A stretch of DNA of 64,000 nt from Ypsolopha sequella (GCA_934047225.1 OW203993.1:24380069-24444068), one strand, 5' to 3'; counted from the stretch's first letter, positions 10,195-21,789 are shown. Notes: generated from the sequence alone by a model not told the origin. Made by a program: numbers and translations.

Positions 10195-11410
10195 TCAAAA
10201 ATCTAGGGTACTTCCTGAAATCCTAGAAATCTGAAATTTGGTATGCTGGCTAGAACTAGCTCACAAACAACAAGAAAATTAAAAAATCTGTAATTTTCAC
10301 CCTCCAACCCCTCTTAAAGGGGGTCTGATTCTGTATTAATTAAAAATTTAAATTCCAAACTTCCTGAAGTTTTAAAAAGCTGAAGTTTGGTATGCAGGCT
10401 AGGATTAGCACATAAACAACAATAAAATTGAGAAATCTGTAACTTTCACCCTCCAACCCCTCTTAAAGGGGGTCTGATTCTGTATTAATTAAAAATTTAA
10501 ATTCCAAACTTCCTGAAGTTTTAAAAAGCTGAAATTTGGTTTGCAGGCTAGGATTAGCACATAAACAACAATAAAATTGAGAAATCTGTAACTTTCACCC
10601 TCCAACCCCTCTTAAAAGGGGTCTGATTCTGTATTAATAAAAAATTTAAATTCCAAACTTCCTGAAGTTTTAAAAAGCTGAAATTTGGTATGCAGGCTAG
10701 GATTAGCACATAAACAACAATAAAATTGAGAAATCTGTAACTTTCACCCTCCAACCCCTCTTAAGGGGGGTCTGGTTCTGTATTAAATAAAAATTTCAAT
10801 TCCAAACTTCCTGAAGTCCTAGAAAGCTGAAATGTTGTATGCAGGCTAGGGCTAGCATACAAACAACAAAAAAAAAATAATAAATCTCTAACTTTCACCC
10901 TCCAACCCCTCTAAAGGGGGGTCTGGTTCTGTATTAAATAAAAGTTTCAGTTCCAAACTTCCTGGAGTCCTAGAAAGCTGAAATTTGGTATGCAGGCCAG
11001 GATTAGCACACAAACGACAAAAAAATGAAGAAATCTGTAACTTTTAACCTCCAACCCCTCTTAAGGGGGGGTCGTTCTGTATTAAATGAAAATTTCAATT
11101 CCAAACTTCCTGAAGTCCTAGAAAGCTGAAATTTTGTATGCAGGCTAGGACTAGCACACCAACAACAAGAAAGTTAAGAAATCTCTAACTTTCACCCTCC
11201 AACCCCTCTTAAGGGGGGTCTGATTCTGTATTAAATAAAAAATTTATTTCAAGCTTCCTGGAGTCCTAGAAAACTGAAATTTGGTATGCGGGCTAGGATT
11301 AGCACACAAACTACAAAAAAAATTAAGAAATCTGTAAATTTCACCCGCCAACCCCACTTGAGGGGGGTACGGTTCTGTAATATTAAAAAAATATATTCTC
11401 AACTTCCAAG
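10195..11410. repeat. 149-bp satellite array, eight units
   Basis: The marker cctccaaccc starts at 10301, 10450, 10599, 10748, 10899, 11048 and 11196, with a variant ccgccaaccc at 11345, giving spacings of 148-151 bp. Each unit also carries cttcctgaagt and gaaatttggtatgcaggct. A diverged single unit of the same style is at 52018-52200. No coding capacity. Confidence 0.9.
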
Positions 11411-12009
11411 TCCTAGAAATTTTAATTTTATTATTAGCCGTGTTAGAGGCCGTAGTAACAAACAAGTAGGTATTCTGTAAAATTAGTAATCCAGCAACTA
11501 TCAGTGGCTATCCATAACGGCTGAAACCGCGCTGCCCCGGACGGTCCTCCAAGCGCGGAAAGACAAGTTTTTAATTATTTCAGACAAATGTAGAAGGCAC
11601 TACGTGCCGTTTACATCACGATATAACTCGCTTGCGAGCTGCCCGTCAAATACTCAAGTGAACTTTTCCTTACATGTTGAAATCGTTACTAATATTAGTT
11701 ATACTCTTGATAGGTACTCTCTGGTAGCTGACTGATTTATGTTCTATTATTGAAAGTGGAGTTTAGTTAGTTAGACATCGTCGTCGAAAACTAAGGTCCG
11801 GTTACTTGTACCTGAATTGACAGCAATTGTGCAGAAGACTCCAGCCAGACTAGAAATGCTCATGTTACTGCGCGCGCAGATAAATATTAACGAGTATACT
11901 ACTGCAACTGTATTCTTGTGCTGAGGACGGAGAAACCTATCGTGATTCCGAGTCTTATTCTTGAGCTAAAGATAAAAATAAGGCAATAAGAGTTATAATT
12001 ATTTTTAAT
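11411..12009. other. No recognised feature
   Basis: Nothing supported. Part of this stretch may be eroded Helitron sequence upstream of the helicase remnant, but I cannot read it as protein. Confidence 0.3.
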
Positions 12010-12382
12010 AACGGTCTTAAACATGAACTTGCGCCCGAAAAAACAAAATTTGAAATAATTAATAGAGCGTTCGTACACCGTGAGCAGTTTACGATCTGTA
12101 TCACGTATGCCATCACTATCCATAAAAGCCAAGGGCTAAGTTTAAATAATACTCTCATTGATAGCGGGTCATCGACGTTTTCTTCTGGGCATACTTATGT
12201 AGCACTTTCATGGGTGACTGGTTTGATAGGGGTTCACCTTATTAATATTGACTTTGCAAAAGTCAGCCATAGTTAAATATAATCGCTTAATAACTAAGTA
12301 CCGCCCTGATCTATCGCTTATTGCAAATAATAAGACAACAAGAAAAAGAGGCAAAGATAGGGAGTGGGATATAAAAAAGTTA
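12010..12382 (+). pseudogene. Helitron/Pif1-type helicase C-terminal remnant
   Basis: The plus-strand frame through 12031-12273 reads AITIHKSQGLSLNNTLIDSG and then TYVALSWVTGLIGVHLINID. These match the last helicase motifs of the Pif1-like domain of Helitron Rep/helicase proteins (HKSQGL...; YVALSRV). A stop ends this frame at 12273. A shifted frame from about 12275 continues with YNRLITKYRPDLSL, the usual tail of such proteins, so one frameshift lies at about 12270. Only the last 100 or so residues survive; the Rep/HUH part and the upstream Walker motifs are absent. The large foldback at 12451 follows directly. Helitron origin is more likely than a host PIF1 gene because the neighbourhood is entirely transposon-derived. 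Confidence 0.75.
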
Positions 12383-12450
12383 TAGCACAGGCGCAAGAAA
12401 TGTAGCCTGAAAAAATAAAAGAAGTAGAGCATCTTACAAAAAGAAATGAA

Positions 12451-12855
12451 ATCCCATCAAAAACATTTCATGTAAACTATTGCCAAGACACAAGCTCAAA
12501 ACGCTTTTACTGTTAAAAAGTTATCAGATCTCATGTAGAGCAAAGCCCTTAACTCTACAAGGCCTAACTCTACAAGCCCTAACTCTACAAATCCTACATC
12601 TTGATAAAAAAGTATGGCTTGGCCGTTTCGCGGCCCTCAAACAGACACTCCCATTTATGTCATGCAATAGTGCCATGAAACGGCCAAACCATACTTTATG
12701 ATCAAGATGTAGGGTTTGTAGAGTTAGGGCTTGTAGAGTTAGGCCTTGTAGAGTTAAGGGCTTGGCTCTACATGAGATCTGATAACTTTTTAACAGTAAA
12801 AGCGTTTTGAGCTTGTGTCTTGGCGATAGTTTACATGAAATGTTTTTGATGGGAT
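12451..12855. mobile_element. Large foldback element with about 165-bp arms
   Basis: The ends atcccatcaaaaacatttca and tgaaatgtttttgatgggat are exact complements, and pairing continues inward for about 165 bp with few mismatches. Each arm contains three iterations of ctctacaag.cctaa. The loop is about 70 bp around gccatgaaacggccaaac. No reading frame of note. Confidence 0.85.
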
Positions 12856-13611
12856 ATAGTATATCGTATTAGCTCAAACGGATGATGCTTAAATTCACCC
12901 CGTCATTAAAATATATTTATGCAAAAAAAAAATGTACTAATTATTAAAATTTTCAATTCACAGCGTACAAAACATCAAAACGTCACAAAGGTGGATCTTG
13001 AAAAAATACAAGCAAAAACAAAGCCTTATCGCCTTGTTATATCATCTTAAGAGGATCTTATCCCAAATATGTCTCTTTTCTGATTCATTTTTAACCATGA
13101 AATTGTGATATTTTGTGTCTGAACAAAATATATACTAGATACATTTTTCTCAAGGTTTTTTCCGGTACAAAACGCGATACGTTATACTTTGCTCGATCGA
13201 AAAAAAACCGAAAGTTGGTCCATTCATGTTTTTTTCGTTTTATATAAAATTTACATTACCAAATCGTAGAAAAATGACAGAAAATTAAGAAAAATGTAAA
13301 TATTGTAAGTACTTTTGCGGATGGTGTTACAAAAACTCCATCGTGAAAACGTTTTTTGAGCGAAAAACGTGTTTTTTAAGAGCGCGCAATGTTTCGGCTG
13401 TCGTAACAGTCACGGCTCAGAGCGCGCTATTTTAAACTTTTATAAAATATCATAGAGCTCAGTTCTACTTAATGCAAAATGAGGTGCTCAATGTCACGGA
13501 CAACGGGCCCTTAATAAACTAATAATTGTCATTTAATTATCAATAAAACAACAGGTCTCAGTCCGGATTGTATATTTTTACGGGCTATAATAAAGTGTTT
13601 TTTTATGAATA
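12856..13611. other. No recognised feature
   Basis: AT-rich, with the facing pair gagcgcgcaa / gagcgcgcta near 13381-13432 but no longer structure. Confidence 0.35.
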
Positions 13612-13853
13612 TACAAGGCGAATTTGTGAACATCGTCCAAATTCATACTTAAGCCTTGGTAAGTGATCAGCATCATGAACTAAAATTAAATTTCGACTTC
13701 CCATAGTGATTCAGTCAGGACTGGGAGTGAATTACTATGGGAAGTCGAAATTTCTGTATACAAATTTCACAGAAATTGTTATCGATTCATGATGCTGATC
13801 ACGTACCAAGGCTCCAGTATGAATTTGGACGATAATCAAAAAGTCACCTTGTA
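13612..13853. mobile_element. Palindromic MITE, family G, copy 1
   Basis: Begins tacaaggcgaatttg and ends aaaaagtcaccttgta, flanked by TA. The whole unit folds back: cgtccaaattcatact pairs with agtatgaatttggacg, and gacttcccatag with ctatgggaagtc. Other copies: 39017-39676 (interrupted), 46575-46839, 60004-60305. Confidence 0.85.
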
Positions 13854-14251
13854 TATTGTATTAGACTAAGATTATAATTATTACGCTTTAGAACCAAAAA
13901 TGTTCGACCTAAATAACCTTAAACATATTTTGAAATGCCGTCTCTTAAATGAAGATTGAATACGGAAGCCGCTCCCCCCAACCTCCGACACAGTGGCATA
14001 CCTCCAGCGCTCCAGAAAGGCAATTCAGCTTATTTCCTCATCGGGCCCACAATCAATTGTCGAACGGGGAATTTCCGGAAATCACCGCTTTACAATTTTG
14101 ATTGACAGATGGCGTTGGATCGAAAAGCGGGGTGACAGATGAATTCGGGTTGGGTATATATTGGGTATGTCAATAGAAAATTGCTTATAATGTGTTTTCC
14201 TGGTTAATGTACTTTTGGTGTTTATTTCTAACAATGAGATCATGTTATTAA

Positions 14252-14667
14252 GGTGATATTCCGTGCTAGCAAAGGTCCCCGTTACTCCAGGCAGAAAGAC
14301 CCGCAGTGCGAAAGGGACGGAATCGGGGAAAATTGTCAAAGAGTCGGTTTTAAATTAATTCAAAATTAACTAAAATAGCTACAAAAAATTCCATAGCCAG
14401 TAATTTAGGTGTAGTTAAAACCCATCTAAATAAATATTTTTCAAGTCTGTATGCTATCCTAATTTGTCAGAATATCAAAAAAAGTGTAAATTTTGACCTT
14501 TTTTCAATAATTATTTCTATCGAATAAAATTCCTCCTATCGCGTTTCTGATGAACCAAAATCTAGTAAAAGGTCTCAAAATTGTTATACTAATTTATTGT
14601 ACTTGCAACTTCATTAAAAGAGCAGATAAATAATTTCAAAAACTGTAAATTTTCACGGTATAGCCCC
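14252..14667 (+). mobile_element. MITE family H, copy 1, TTAA flanks
   Basis: Begins ggtgatattccgtgctagc and ends tcacggtatagcccc; the ends are short inverted repeats. It is flanked by TTAA at 14248-14251 and 14668-14671. Length is 416 bp, the same as the copy at 56961-57376. TTAA duplication is the hallmark of piggyBac-type transposition, so this is probably a non-autonomous piggyBac-like element. Confidence 0.75.
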
Positions 14668-14785
14668 TTAAAAATATGTTTATGGAAATTGCGGATTTGT
14701 GTGCAGCCTCAAGAAGACGAAGACTTTTGCCTAATATATGGGTACAAAAAGCCTTTAAAATATAAATAGTTGTTTATAAAGTTGA

Positions 14786-14960
14786 CAATAAAGCCGATTC
14801 TGAAGGCTTTAACTTTAGTTTTAGTACTGTCAAGACTTAAATTTTTCCAAAGTAATTTAACTTCTGTTCACACTTATGAACTATTTTGCAATGATGAAAA
14901 TTTAGTTTTGACAGCACTAAAACTAAAATTAAAGCCTTCAAAATCGGCTACATTATTCGG
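14786..14960. mobile_element. Palindromic MITE, family I, copy 2
   Basis: Left end aataaagccgattctgaagg matches the complement of the right end cttcaaaatcggctacatta. Inner arms carry ttagttttagtactgtc / gacagcactaaaactaa. Confidence 0.75.
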
Positions 14961-15282
14961 TTAAAACTTACAAATAAGAGAAGAATTAGTTTTCTTATAA
15001 ATTATCTTTAGAATAATGTTACCACTGAAGTGAAATATCATGTTTCGAACATCACTTGAATTGAATGGCCTTAATCGCTATATTTGTTGTCACTTATATT
15101 TACATTACCCAATTAATGTACTGTAGGTAGATATAAGGAGAGGTTATTTAAGATATCTGTCCTGCTTCAACGCTTTTATTTTACAGTTAGTGGAAGAAAA
15201 CTCGCGATTTAGATGTGCTTTTATGTATTATTTTGGGATGGGCTTTTCATTGACGACTCTTGTATATCACATTTTTAACGAC

Positions 15283-15478
15283 TGATTTATATGTCTAAAC
15301 GGCTAACCTCAATACAAGTTATGATCAGTATAGCCGACCAGTTTCAGCAGACTTAGACTGCCTTCATCTGGGCGAGTGAAGACGTTTACTGCAGTGTGAG
15401 CAGGCAATCTAAATCTGCTGAAACATGTTGGCTATCCCAATCACAATTCGTATTGAGGTGAGCCGTTTATATAAATCA
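15283..15478. mobile_element. Foldback element
   Basis: Left cggctaacctcaatacaag and right cgtattgaggtgagccg are complementary, as are gtttcagcagacttaga and tctaaatctgctgaaac. About 75-bp imperfect arms around a short centre. Confidence 0.8.
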
Positions 15479-15510
15479 TGAATTATCCGCAAGTCTCATT
15501 TAATTTTATA

Positions 15511-15931
15511 ATTTTTTTCAATGCAAGTGCTCGTAAAGGCCCACTTGTTATGCATCAAAACCGAACAGAAAGTTGATTATTTTGCCATAGGGCTGTATTA
15601 TTATTTTTTTTTATTTTTTTACGAGAAGTTGGCTAACCTTTCCTGTGTACCATAATTGTTATACTTTTTTCCACTATTTAACGGCTCTGGATACAGTCTA
15701 TTTCAGCTTTATTAGCAAAATTGTAGCAATTTAACTTTCAACTTTAATAATTAAATTGTTTACTTTGATTATATTTGTTTTATTTCCTTACACTATGCAT
15801 TGAAAAACGTAGTATAATACACGGGCGTAAGAGCAATAAATTACTCGGTTACGATTAAAACACTCGCTACGCTCGTGTTTTAAATCGTCCTCGTGATTTA
15901 TTCCTTTTCGCCCTTGTGGCGTAAACTACTA
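15511..15931 (+). mobile_element. Interspersed repeat D, copy 2
   Basis: Contains gtgctcgtaaaggcccactt, atacacgggcgtaagagcaa and ttattccttttcgccctt. Adjacent to copy 3 in the same orientation, so the two form a loose tandem. Confidence 0.7.
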
Positions 15932-16091
15932 TTACGACGTTTATTTTGGTATAAGTTTTACTGTCTAAAACCTAATTATGACTCAAATGAAATGATATTC
16001 AGATCACCTACCTTTGCGATTTTATTGGATGCAGGAAAATGCAAGTATTCACTTGTAACCACAAGTATTTGTTCATATTGATGGTATCAAT

Positions 16092-16493
16092 AAATATTTT
16101 TCAATGCACGTGCTCGTAAAGGCCCACTTTTTATGCATCAAAACCGAACAGAAAGTCGATTATTTTGCTCTAGGGCTTTATTATTTTTTATTTTTTATTT
16201 ATTTACAATGGTTGGCTAACCTGCAACCTTTCCTGTGTACCATAAATTTTATACTTTTTTTTCCACTGTTTAGCGGCTCTGGATACAGTCCTTTTGAGCC
16301 AATCATAATTTAAAGTTCACAAGATTATATTTGTTCTATTTCCTCACACTATGCATTGAAAAACGTAGTATGATACACGGGCGTAAGAGCAATAAATTAC
16401 TCGGTTACGTTTAAAACACTCGCTACGCTCGTGTTGAAACGTCTTTGTAATTTATTCCTTTTCGCCCTAGTAGCATAAACTACTGTTCATTTT
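16092..16493 (+). mobile_element. Interspersed repeat D, copy 3
   Basis: Same unit as 15511-15931, including gtgctcgtaaaggcccactt and acactcgctacgctcgtgtt. No coding content. Confidence 0.7.
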
Positions 16494-16559
16494 CATTTTA
16501 ATTGAAGTATCGAGCGGCCATAATAAGAGTGAAATATGAGGTTTATTTTTTTCAACATT

Positions 16560-17135
16560 AGTTATCGCTAGGGATAGGATAATTGGATCAATATTCAATA
16601 TATATTATATATATACCTAAAGTTGGAAAAATCCTTGAAAAAGTTTGTAGGTGTGGAGTCGGATTCTTAAAATATTATTTATTTTGATAGTGAAAATTAC
16701 GGAATTGCTTAAAACGTTACGATGATGTACCTAATACTTAATAGATGTTACCGTAAATTTATATTATTTAGAAATTTTACACAAGTCCTAGGAAATTTAT
16801 AAAATGCCAAGCTGATTTATCTATTTGTTTATTTTGTTTTATTTTTGATCGGCCTTCTGTTTTACCTTTTGCTCTGTTCAGCCTAAACAAGCTTGGCATT
16901 TATCTAGGAATTGTATTAAGTTCCAACTTTTTTGAATTCGATTTATTTATTTATTTAGATTGCCGGTAACATATCTATTAAGTATTACATTATCGTAACG
17001 TTTTAAGTACTTAATTCCGTCATTCATAATTTTTACTATCAAAATAATATTACAAGAAGCCGACTCCACACCTACAAACTTTCTCAACTTTATGTATATG
17101 TGTATCGATCTGATTACCCTATCCCTGGTTATCAC
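16560..17135. mobile_element. Long inverted-repeat element with about 180-bp arms
   Basis: Left tttgtaggtgtggagtcgg pairs with ccgactccacacctacaaa on the right, and cgttacgatgatgtacc faces tacattatcgtaacg. The outer ends are ttatcgctagggataggat and attaccctatccctggttat. The centre is itself partly self-complementary (aaatgccaagct / agcttggcattt). No protein is encoded. Confidence 0.8.
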
Positions 17136-17252
17136 AGTTTCACGGTTTAAAATTAATTTTAAAAGAGAGAAAATCGGGGCAGCCTCCCCTTAATACAAAT
17201 AACAAGTAGCTAACAGCTACCAGTAATTTTAGTTAGTGATACTATTGAAATA

Positions 17253-17523
17253 TACAACGTGTAACAGAAAGGTGTAACCATATTTGAAGGGCTTATTTCA
17301 ATGGTATAGAACAACTTTTACTATGGAACCGACCCTGAAATCTCAAAAAAAAAACTGCCCTTCCATAAATTTCGGCCGAGCGACATTGTATTTTCTATGA
17401 AATAGAAATTGTATTTTTTTGTATTTTTCGAGATACAGGTTTTGTTTTATAGTAAAAGTTGTTCTATACCATTGACTGAATAAGCTCTTCAAATATGGTT
17501 ACACCTTTCTGTTACACGTTGTA
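17253..17523. mobile_element. Inverted-repeat MITE, family B, copy 2 (complete)
   Basis: Starts tacaacgtgtaacagaaagg and ends cctttctgttacacgttgta, an exact inverted repeat, flanked by TA on both sides. 271 bp. The copy at 3408-3660 shares the inner arms. Confidence 0.85.
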
Positions 17524-17771
17524 TATTGATTTTGAGTAAATGATAAATCTGCCTCTTATTGAATCAGACATACAGAATCACGATTATTCATGATCATGTT
17601 AAATTCAGCGATGCCCTCCTTTTACTTTGTGCTGTATGATTTAACACTAAATATTAGGCAAAATAATTCTAGTTTACAGTAGTAATAGATTTTGCACGCA
17701 GCTTCGTCAATCTAATCTGTCAATATTTACCTATATACTCTAAGCACAGATTCTATGACAGGTATCAAAAG

Positions 17772-18060
17772 CCATTAAAAGCATAGAATAATATCATGGG
17801 AGCTGATTAATGGGATAAAAAGTAGCCTATGGTGTCGATTCGGCGCAACACAACTTAACTAATTTGACAGGTCTAACCTTATTTTGAGCGTTCTGTCTTT
17901 GTCTTCTCGATACAGAAAGAAAAAGACGGAACGCTCAAATTAAGTTTAGCACTGTCAAATAAGTTAAGTCGTGTTGCGCCGAATCGACACATATGTCTAA
18001 TTTTACCCCAATCGGTTTAGTAGGTATGTTGTGAAGGAGTAAATCAACACTTTTCTCAAC
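17772..18060 (+). mobile_element. Dispersed repeat J, copy 1, split by a MITE
   Basis: Left part ...gggagctgattaatgggat and right part caatcggtttagtaggtatg match the uninterrupted copies at 18495-18992 (gggaactgatttatgggata; aatcgtttcagtag). A family A MITE at 17832-17990 lies between them. Confidence 0.6.
17832..17990. mobile_element. Palindromic MITE, family A, copy 2
   Basis: gtgtcgattcggcgcaacac at the left is the complement of gtgttgcgccgaatcgacac at the right; 159 bp with near-perfect arms. It interrupts repeat J. Confidence 0.85.
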
Positions 18061-18361
18061 GACTTTCTACGGTAATTTTTTTTTTTTAAATTTTAAATTT
18101 TTTTCTGTTAAATCTGCTCCTTCCTTGGATATTTTCAGAAAACGAATTAAAGAATACTTTTTCTCCCATTAATTAAGGTACATATTATGTAGGTATATTT
18201 ATCTCTCTGAAATTAGTATATGAATATATATTAGTATATATATAATATTGTAAACTATGTATTAGTATATATATTGACATGTAGATAATAAGGTAACATA
18301 AGAAATTCGGTTATTTTATACCACGTACGCCTTATCCTCTAGTTTATACGAGTATTATCTT

Positions 18362-18490
18362 CCACTCAAAGGTTGTCTGGAAGAAATCGCATAAGCGATA
18401 AGACCGCCTATTGTACCCTCTCTGTTAAAAATATTTTATAAATTCTTGTTTTGGTGCACAATAAAGAGTATTTATGTTATGTATGTTTTC
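18362..18490 (+). mobile_element. LINE 3' end with stem-loop
   Basis: Contains ggaagaaatcgcataagcg followed by ataagaccgcc and caataaagagtatttatg, the common 3' end of a lepidopteran LINE group. The stem atcgc/gcgat corresponds to atctct/agagat in the LINE ending at 59793. Confidence 0.6.
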
Positions 18491-18494
18491 TTTT

Positions 18495-18992
18495 GAAATT
18501 TGATACCCCATTGCTTTCCCATTGGAACTGATTTATGAAATAAGAAGTAACCTATGTCCTATTCTAGGTTTAGAACTACATTTGTGCAAAGTTTTAGCCC
18601 AATCGGTTCAGTAGTTACGGCGTGAAGGAGTAACAAACATATATACATTCAATCTTTTGCATTTATAATATTACTAGCTTTTGCCCGCGGCTTCGCCCGC
18701 GTTGATTAGGTTTTTGTATAGTCGTATCGAATCCCATCCCATCCCATCCCATCCCATCCCACTAATATTCAACGGCGTGAGTACATCACTTTTCTATAGG
18801 GACTTGACATCCCATTGCCTTCCAATGGGAACTGATTTATGGGATAAAAAGTACCCTATTTCCTATTCCAGGTCTAGAACTACATTTGTGCAAAGTTTCA
18901 GCCTAATCGTTTCAGTAGTTTCGGCGATAAAGAGTAACAAACATCCATCCATCCACCCATCCATCCATCCAAACTTTCGCACATTTATTATA
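18495..18992 (+). mobile_element. Dispersed repeat J, two adjacent copies
   Basis: Copy one ends near 18672 and a second starts with ctagcttttgcccgcggctt. Both carry aactacatttgtgcaaagtt and end in agtaacaaacat followed by simple repeats. This 'tttgcccgcggcttcg' sequence is a very common lepidopteran repeat. Another piece, on the other strand, is at 32484-32505. Confidence 0.7.
18731..18765. repeat. (ATCCC)n microsatellite
   Basis: About six tandem atccc units inside repeat J. An (atcc)n run lies at about 18943-18970. Confidence 0.9.
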
Positions 18993-19169
18993 TAAGTGAG
19001 ATGAGACTACCATATAGGTAGTATTAGTATACATAGTATACATATTTCTAAAGAACCATTTATTTTCAGGTTTGCATGGCGGCGGTATGAGTTCCTTTTG
19101 TACCTTTTAAATATCGTCACGCCATCCTTCCGTGAGGGAGTGGTCTGTCCCTGAAACACTAAACACCCA

Positions 19170-19334
19170 TACAGTACTCCCAAAGTGATAATGCGCATAC
19201 AAATCTTCGCCACTGTTCGGCAAAGTTCGTATTTCCTTACACTTTCTATACAAGCAATACGGTCACGTGGTACGTCCGGTCGCTCGGCTATAGATTTGTA
19301 TGCACATTATCACTTTGGAAGTACTGTACACTAT
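19170..19334. mobile_element. Short MITE with 36-bp TIRs
   Basis: Left acagtactcccaaagtgata and right tatcactttggaagtactgt are inverted, continuing to gcgcatacaaatct / agatttgtatgcac. Length 165 bp. Confidence 0.8.
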
Positions 19335-19527
19335 CTTTTCACCAACGATTTCTGCGTCCAAACGTATTAGGGGTGAGCTTTATCGCTTATTAGGGCGCGC
19401 AGTTTTACCTCGATTTTTTTCCATTACCGTTTAGAAAGTGGTTAGTAAACAAATGCTTCAAAATTTGTTATCGCGCACAAGAATAGAACGTATTACAAGT
19501 ATCAGTAATCTTATCAGTTTAAGCAAA

Positions 19528-19566
19528 AGGCGAGCTTATCTCTGAAATATATTTCTACCAGCAAAC
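19528..19566 (-). mobile_element. Short LINE 3' fragment
   Basis: aggcgagcttatctctgaaa matches the corresponding part of the LINE 3' end at 59872-59915 (aggcgagcttatctctaaaa), minus strand. Confidence 0.4.
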
Positions 19567-19948
19567 CCTTGGTGATAGAATCGATTAAGCATAAAGTGAG
19601 TATTTCACAAAGACAAAAAACTGTTTAAAACCTATGAGTTAAAAAAACATACTTTGCAAATAAATTACGAAAAACTCATTGCTACAGCTCGACTGGCACT
19701 ACCAGTCCGCCAGTCTGGCAGGATTTGAACGTAGACCTCAAGATTCAAGTCCCCGTATTTGGATAGTAACAATTAATTTTCAGGTTCGCAACGTGTTTGC
19801 ACAAAATAGACTTAAAATGCTGTTTTAACACGTTCCTGCAAACCACTATTTTACCCTGCTTTGACACTATTAATTTTTTATACATTGCCTGTAGGCGTAC
19901 TTTCACAACACATATCAAAATGCCTACTTTATATGACAGTATTTTATA

Positions 19949-21245
19949 CGAGGGTGAATCCAAAAGTTCTAAGCCCGACCTACAAAGAGGTATCAAATCT
20001 TTGTAAATCTACCGTCATTTGTTAGTATGTTTTTTCGTGATTGATTGTGTGAAGTTGAAGTTCGATACTGCAAGATATTATTTTTTTGTGATATTTTGTT
20101 TAACGCAGTCTGACGGGATTTTTCACAATGGAGAAAATTGAACACCGTGCTGTGATTAAGTACCTCAATAAAAAAGGTCTTTCACCTAAAGAGATTCATG
20201 AAGATATGGAAACAACATTAGGGGAATCTGCTCCATCGTATTCCACTGTCAAAAAGTGGGTAGCTGAATTAAAACGCGGTCGGGAGACCATTGAAGATGA
20301 CCCAAGGAGCGGAAGGCCTTCAACGTCTACCACTAAAGAAAACACTGACAAAATTTGTGATCTCATCCTAGGAGACCGACGATTGACCATTAGTAGGATA
20401 GCTGAGATCACAGGCATCAGTTATGGCCGAGTGCAAAACATTATAACTGTAGAATTGGGGTTCCGTAAGGTTTCTGCTCGCTGGCTCCCAAGATTGCTTT
20501 CAGCTGACCAAAAACGAGTTCGATTCACAATTTCGCGTGACTGTTTGGAACTTTTTGAGGCAGATGCTGTGGATTTTATGTCTCGTTTTGTTACCATGGA
20601 TGAAAGCTGGGTTCATCACCATACTCCTGAAACAAAACAGCAATCCAAACAGTGGAAAAGATCTGGCTCACCCACGCCGAAAAAGGCCAAGTGCGTTTTG
20701 TCAGCCAACAAAGTCATGGCATCTGTTTTTTGGGATTCGAAGGGAGTTATTTTATTGGATTATTTACCTTAAGGTGAAACTATAAATTCACGCTATTATT
20801 GTAACCTATTACGAAAACTTCGCGAAGAAATAAAAGAAAAACGGCCGGGGATGTTGCGTAAGAGAGTTTTGTTTCATCAAGACAATGTACGAGTTCACAC
20901 TTCGGTTGAAACGATGGCTGTGATCCATGAATATGGTTACGAGTTGCTGCCCCACCCACCTTATTCGCCGAATTTAGCCCCCTCTGACTATCATCTCTTT
21001 CCAAATTTAAAAAAACACATAGGGTGGATCTAAATATTCGACTAGAGAAGAAGTGATAGTCGCAGTTAATGACTATTTTGACGACTTTCCGGAATCATTT
21101 TTTTTCGAGGGTATAAACAAGTTGCAGGTCAGGTGAAAGAAGTGTGTTGATCTAGATGGAGACTATGTCGAAAAATAAAAATAATTTTGAACCCACTTTT
21201 CTTTCATTTTCACGGTCGGGCTTAGAACTTTTGGATTCATACTCG
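19949..21245 (+). mobile_element. Full-length mariner transposon 1
   Basis: A 1,297-bp Tc1/mariner element. Its terminal inverted repeats differ at only two of about 32 positions: left cgagggtgaatccaaaagtt, right complement cgagtatgaatccaaaagtt, both continuing ctaagcccgacc. It is flanked by TA at 19947-19948 and 21246-21247, the target duplication of this superfamily. One transposase gene occupies 20128-21178. Length, TIRs and target site all fit an intact structure; only the gene is broken. Confidence 0.95.
20128..21178 (+). pseudogene. mariner transposase, disabled
   Basis: Encodes a DD34D cut-and-paste transposase. The N-terminal helix-turn-helix region reads [20 protein letters not shown], and the linker motif is WLPRLL. 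The catalytic aspartates are in [14 protein letters not shown] (first), HQDNVRVHTS (second) and YSPNLAPSDYHLF (third), with 34 residues between the last two. Lesions: a TAA stop at 20770 after LLDYLP, a one-base frameshift near 21022 after KKHIG, and a TGA at about 21134 where family members usually have tryptophan. Apart from these the frame runs about 350 codons to 21178, the usual family length. It looks like a fairly recent insertion. The start is the first ATG of the frame, 179 bp inside the left TIR. Confidence 0.9.
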
Positions 21246-21483
21246 TATGACATTATATGTATTGTACTTTAAGAACTTTTGTTGTGACAGCAGGTCCATT
21301 CAAATCACTTCTGCGGTGACAGTACTTATGTTCTCCCTTATACCAGTAAGGAAAAACCGTAAGATTTATGCGAACGAAAAATCGAAAAATCGTCGACAGG
21401 CGTACTGTCGTATTCCAGAATTCGCCGTGACGCCTGTGGGCGGTACTGTCAGTCAACGTGTTAACTTTGCTTTGACCAGGGGC

Positions 21484-21636
21484 TCTACCGCGTAATTCTC
21501 ATTTGTATCAACTTCAAGCAAATGCATGCGAAATTCAACGCGTGCAAAAGAGATGGCATGTCAGGCGGGCGTCGTCGCACGCACGACAAATTTCAATCTC
21601 AAGTTGATGTTGATGAAAATGAGAATTACGCGGTAG
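21484..21636. mobile_element. Palindromic MITE
   Basis: ctaccgcgtaattctcattt at the left pairs with aaatgagaattacgcggtag at the right. Inner arms are weaker (caacgcgtgc / gcacgcacga). 153 bp. Confidence 0.8.
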
Positions 21637-21789
21637 ACCCACAGATCATGACTAATTGTGCATTACATTTCAAACTCATGCATGCTTTTCAGTTTTTAAC
21701 TTCTAAATAAGAAATACAAAGTTAAGTTACACACTTTGTGCTAAGCGACTGACGTTTAACCTTAATAATTATTATTTTCCGGTACGATA

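Noticed and set aside
18681..18995. 104-codon open frame rich in His-Pro-Ser-Ile
   Set aside because: Created by repeat J with its ATCCC and ATCC microsatellites.
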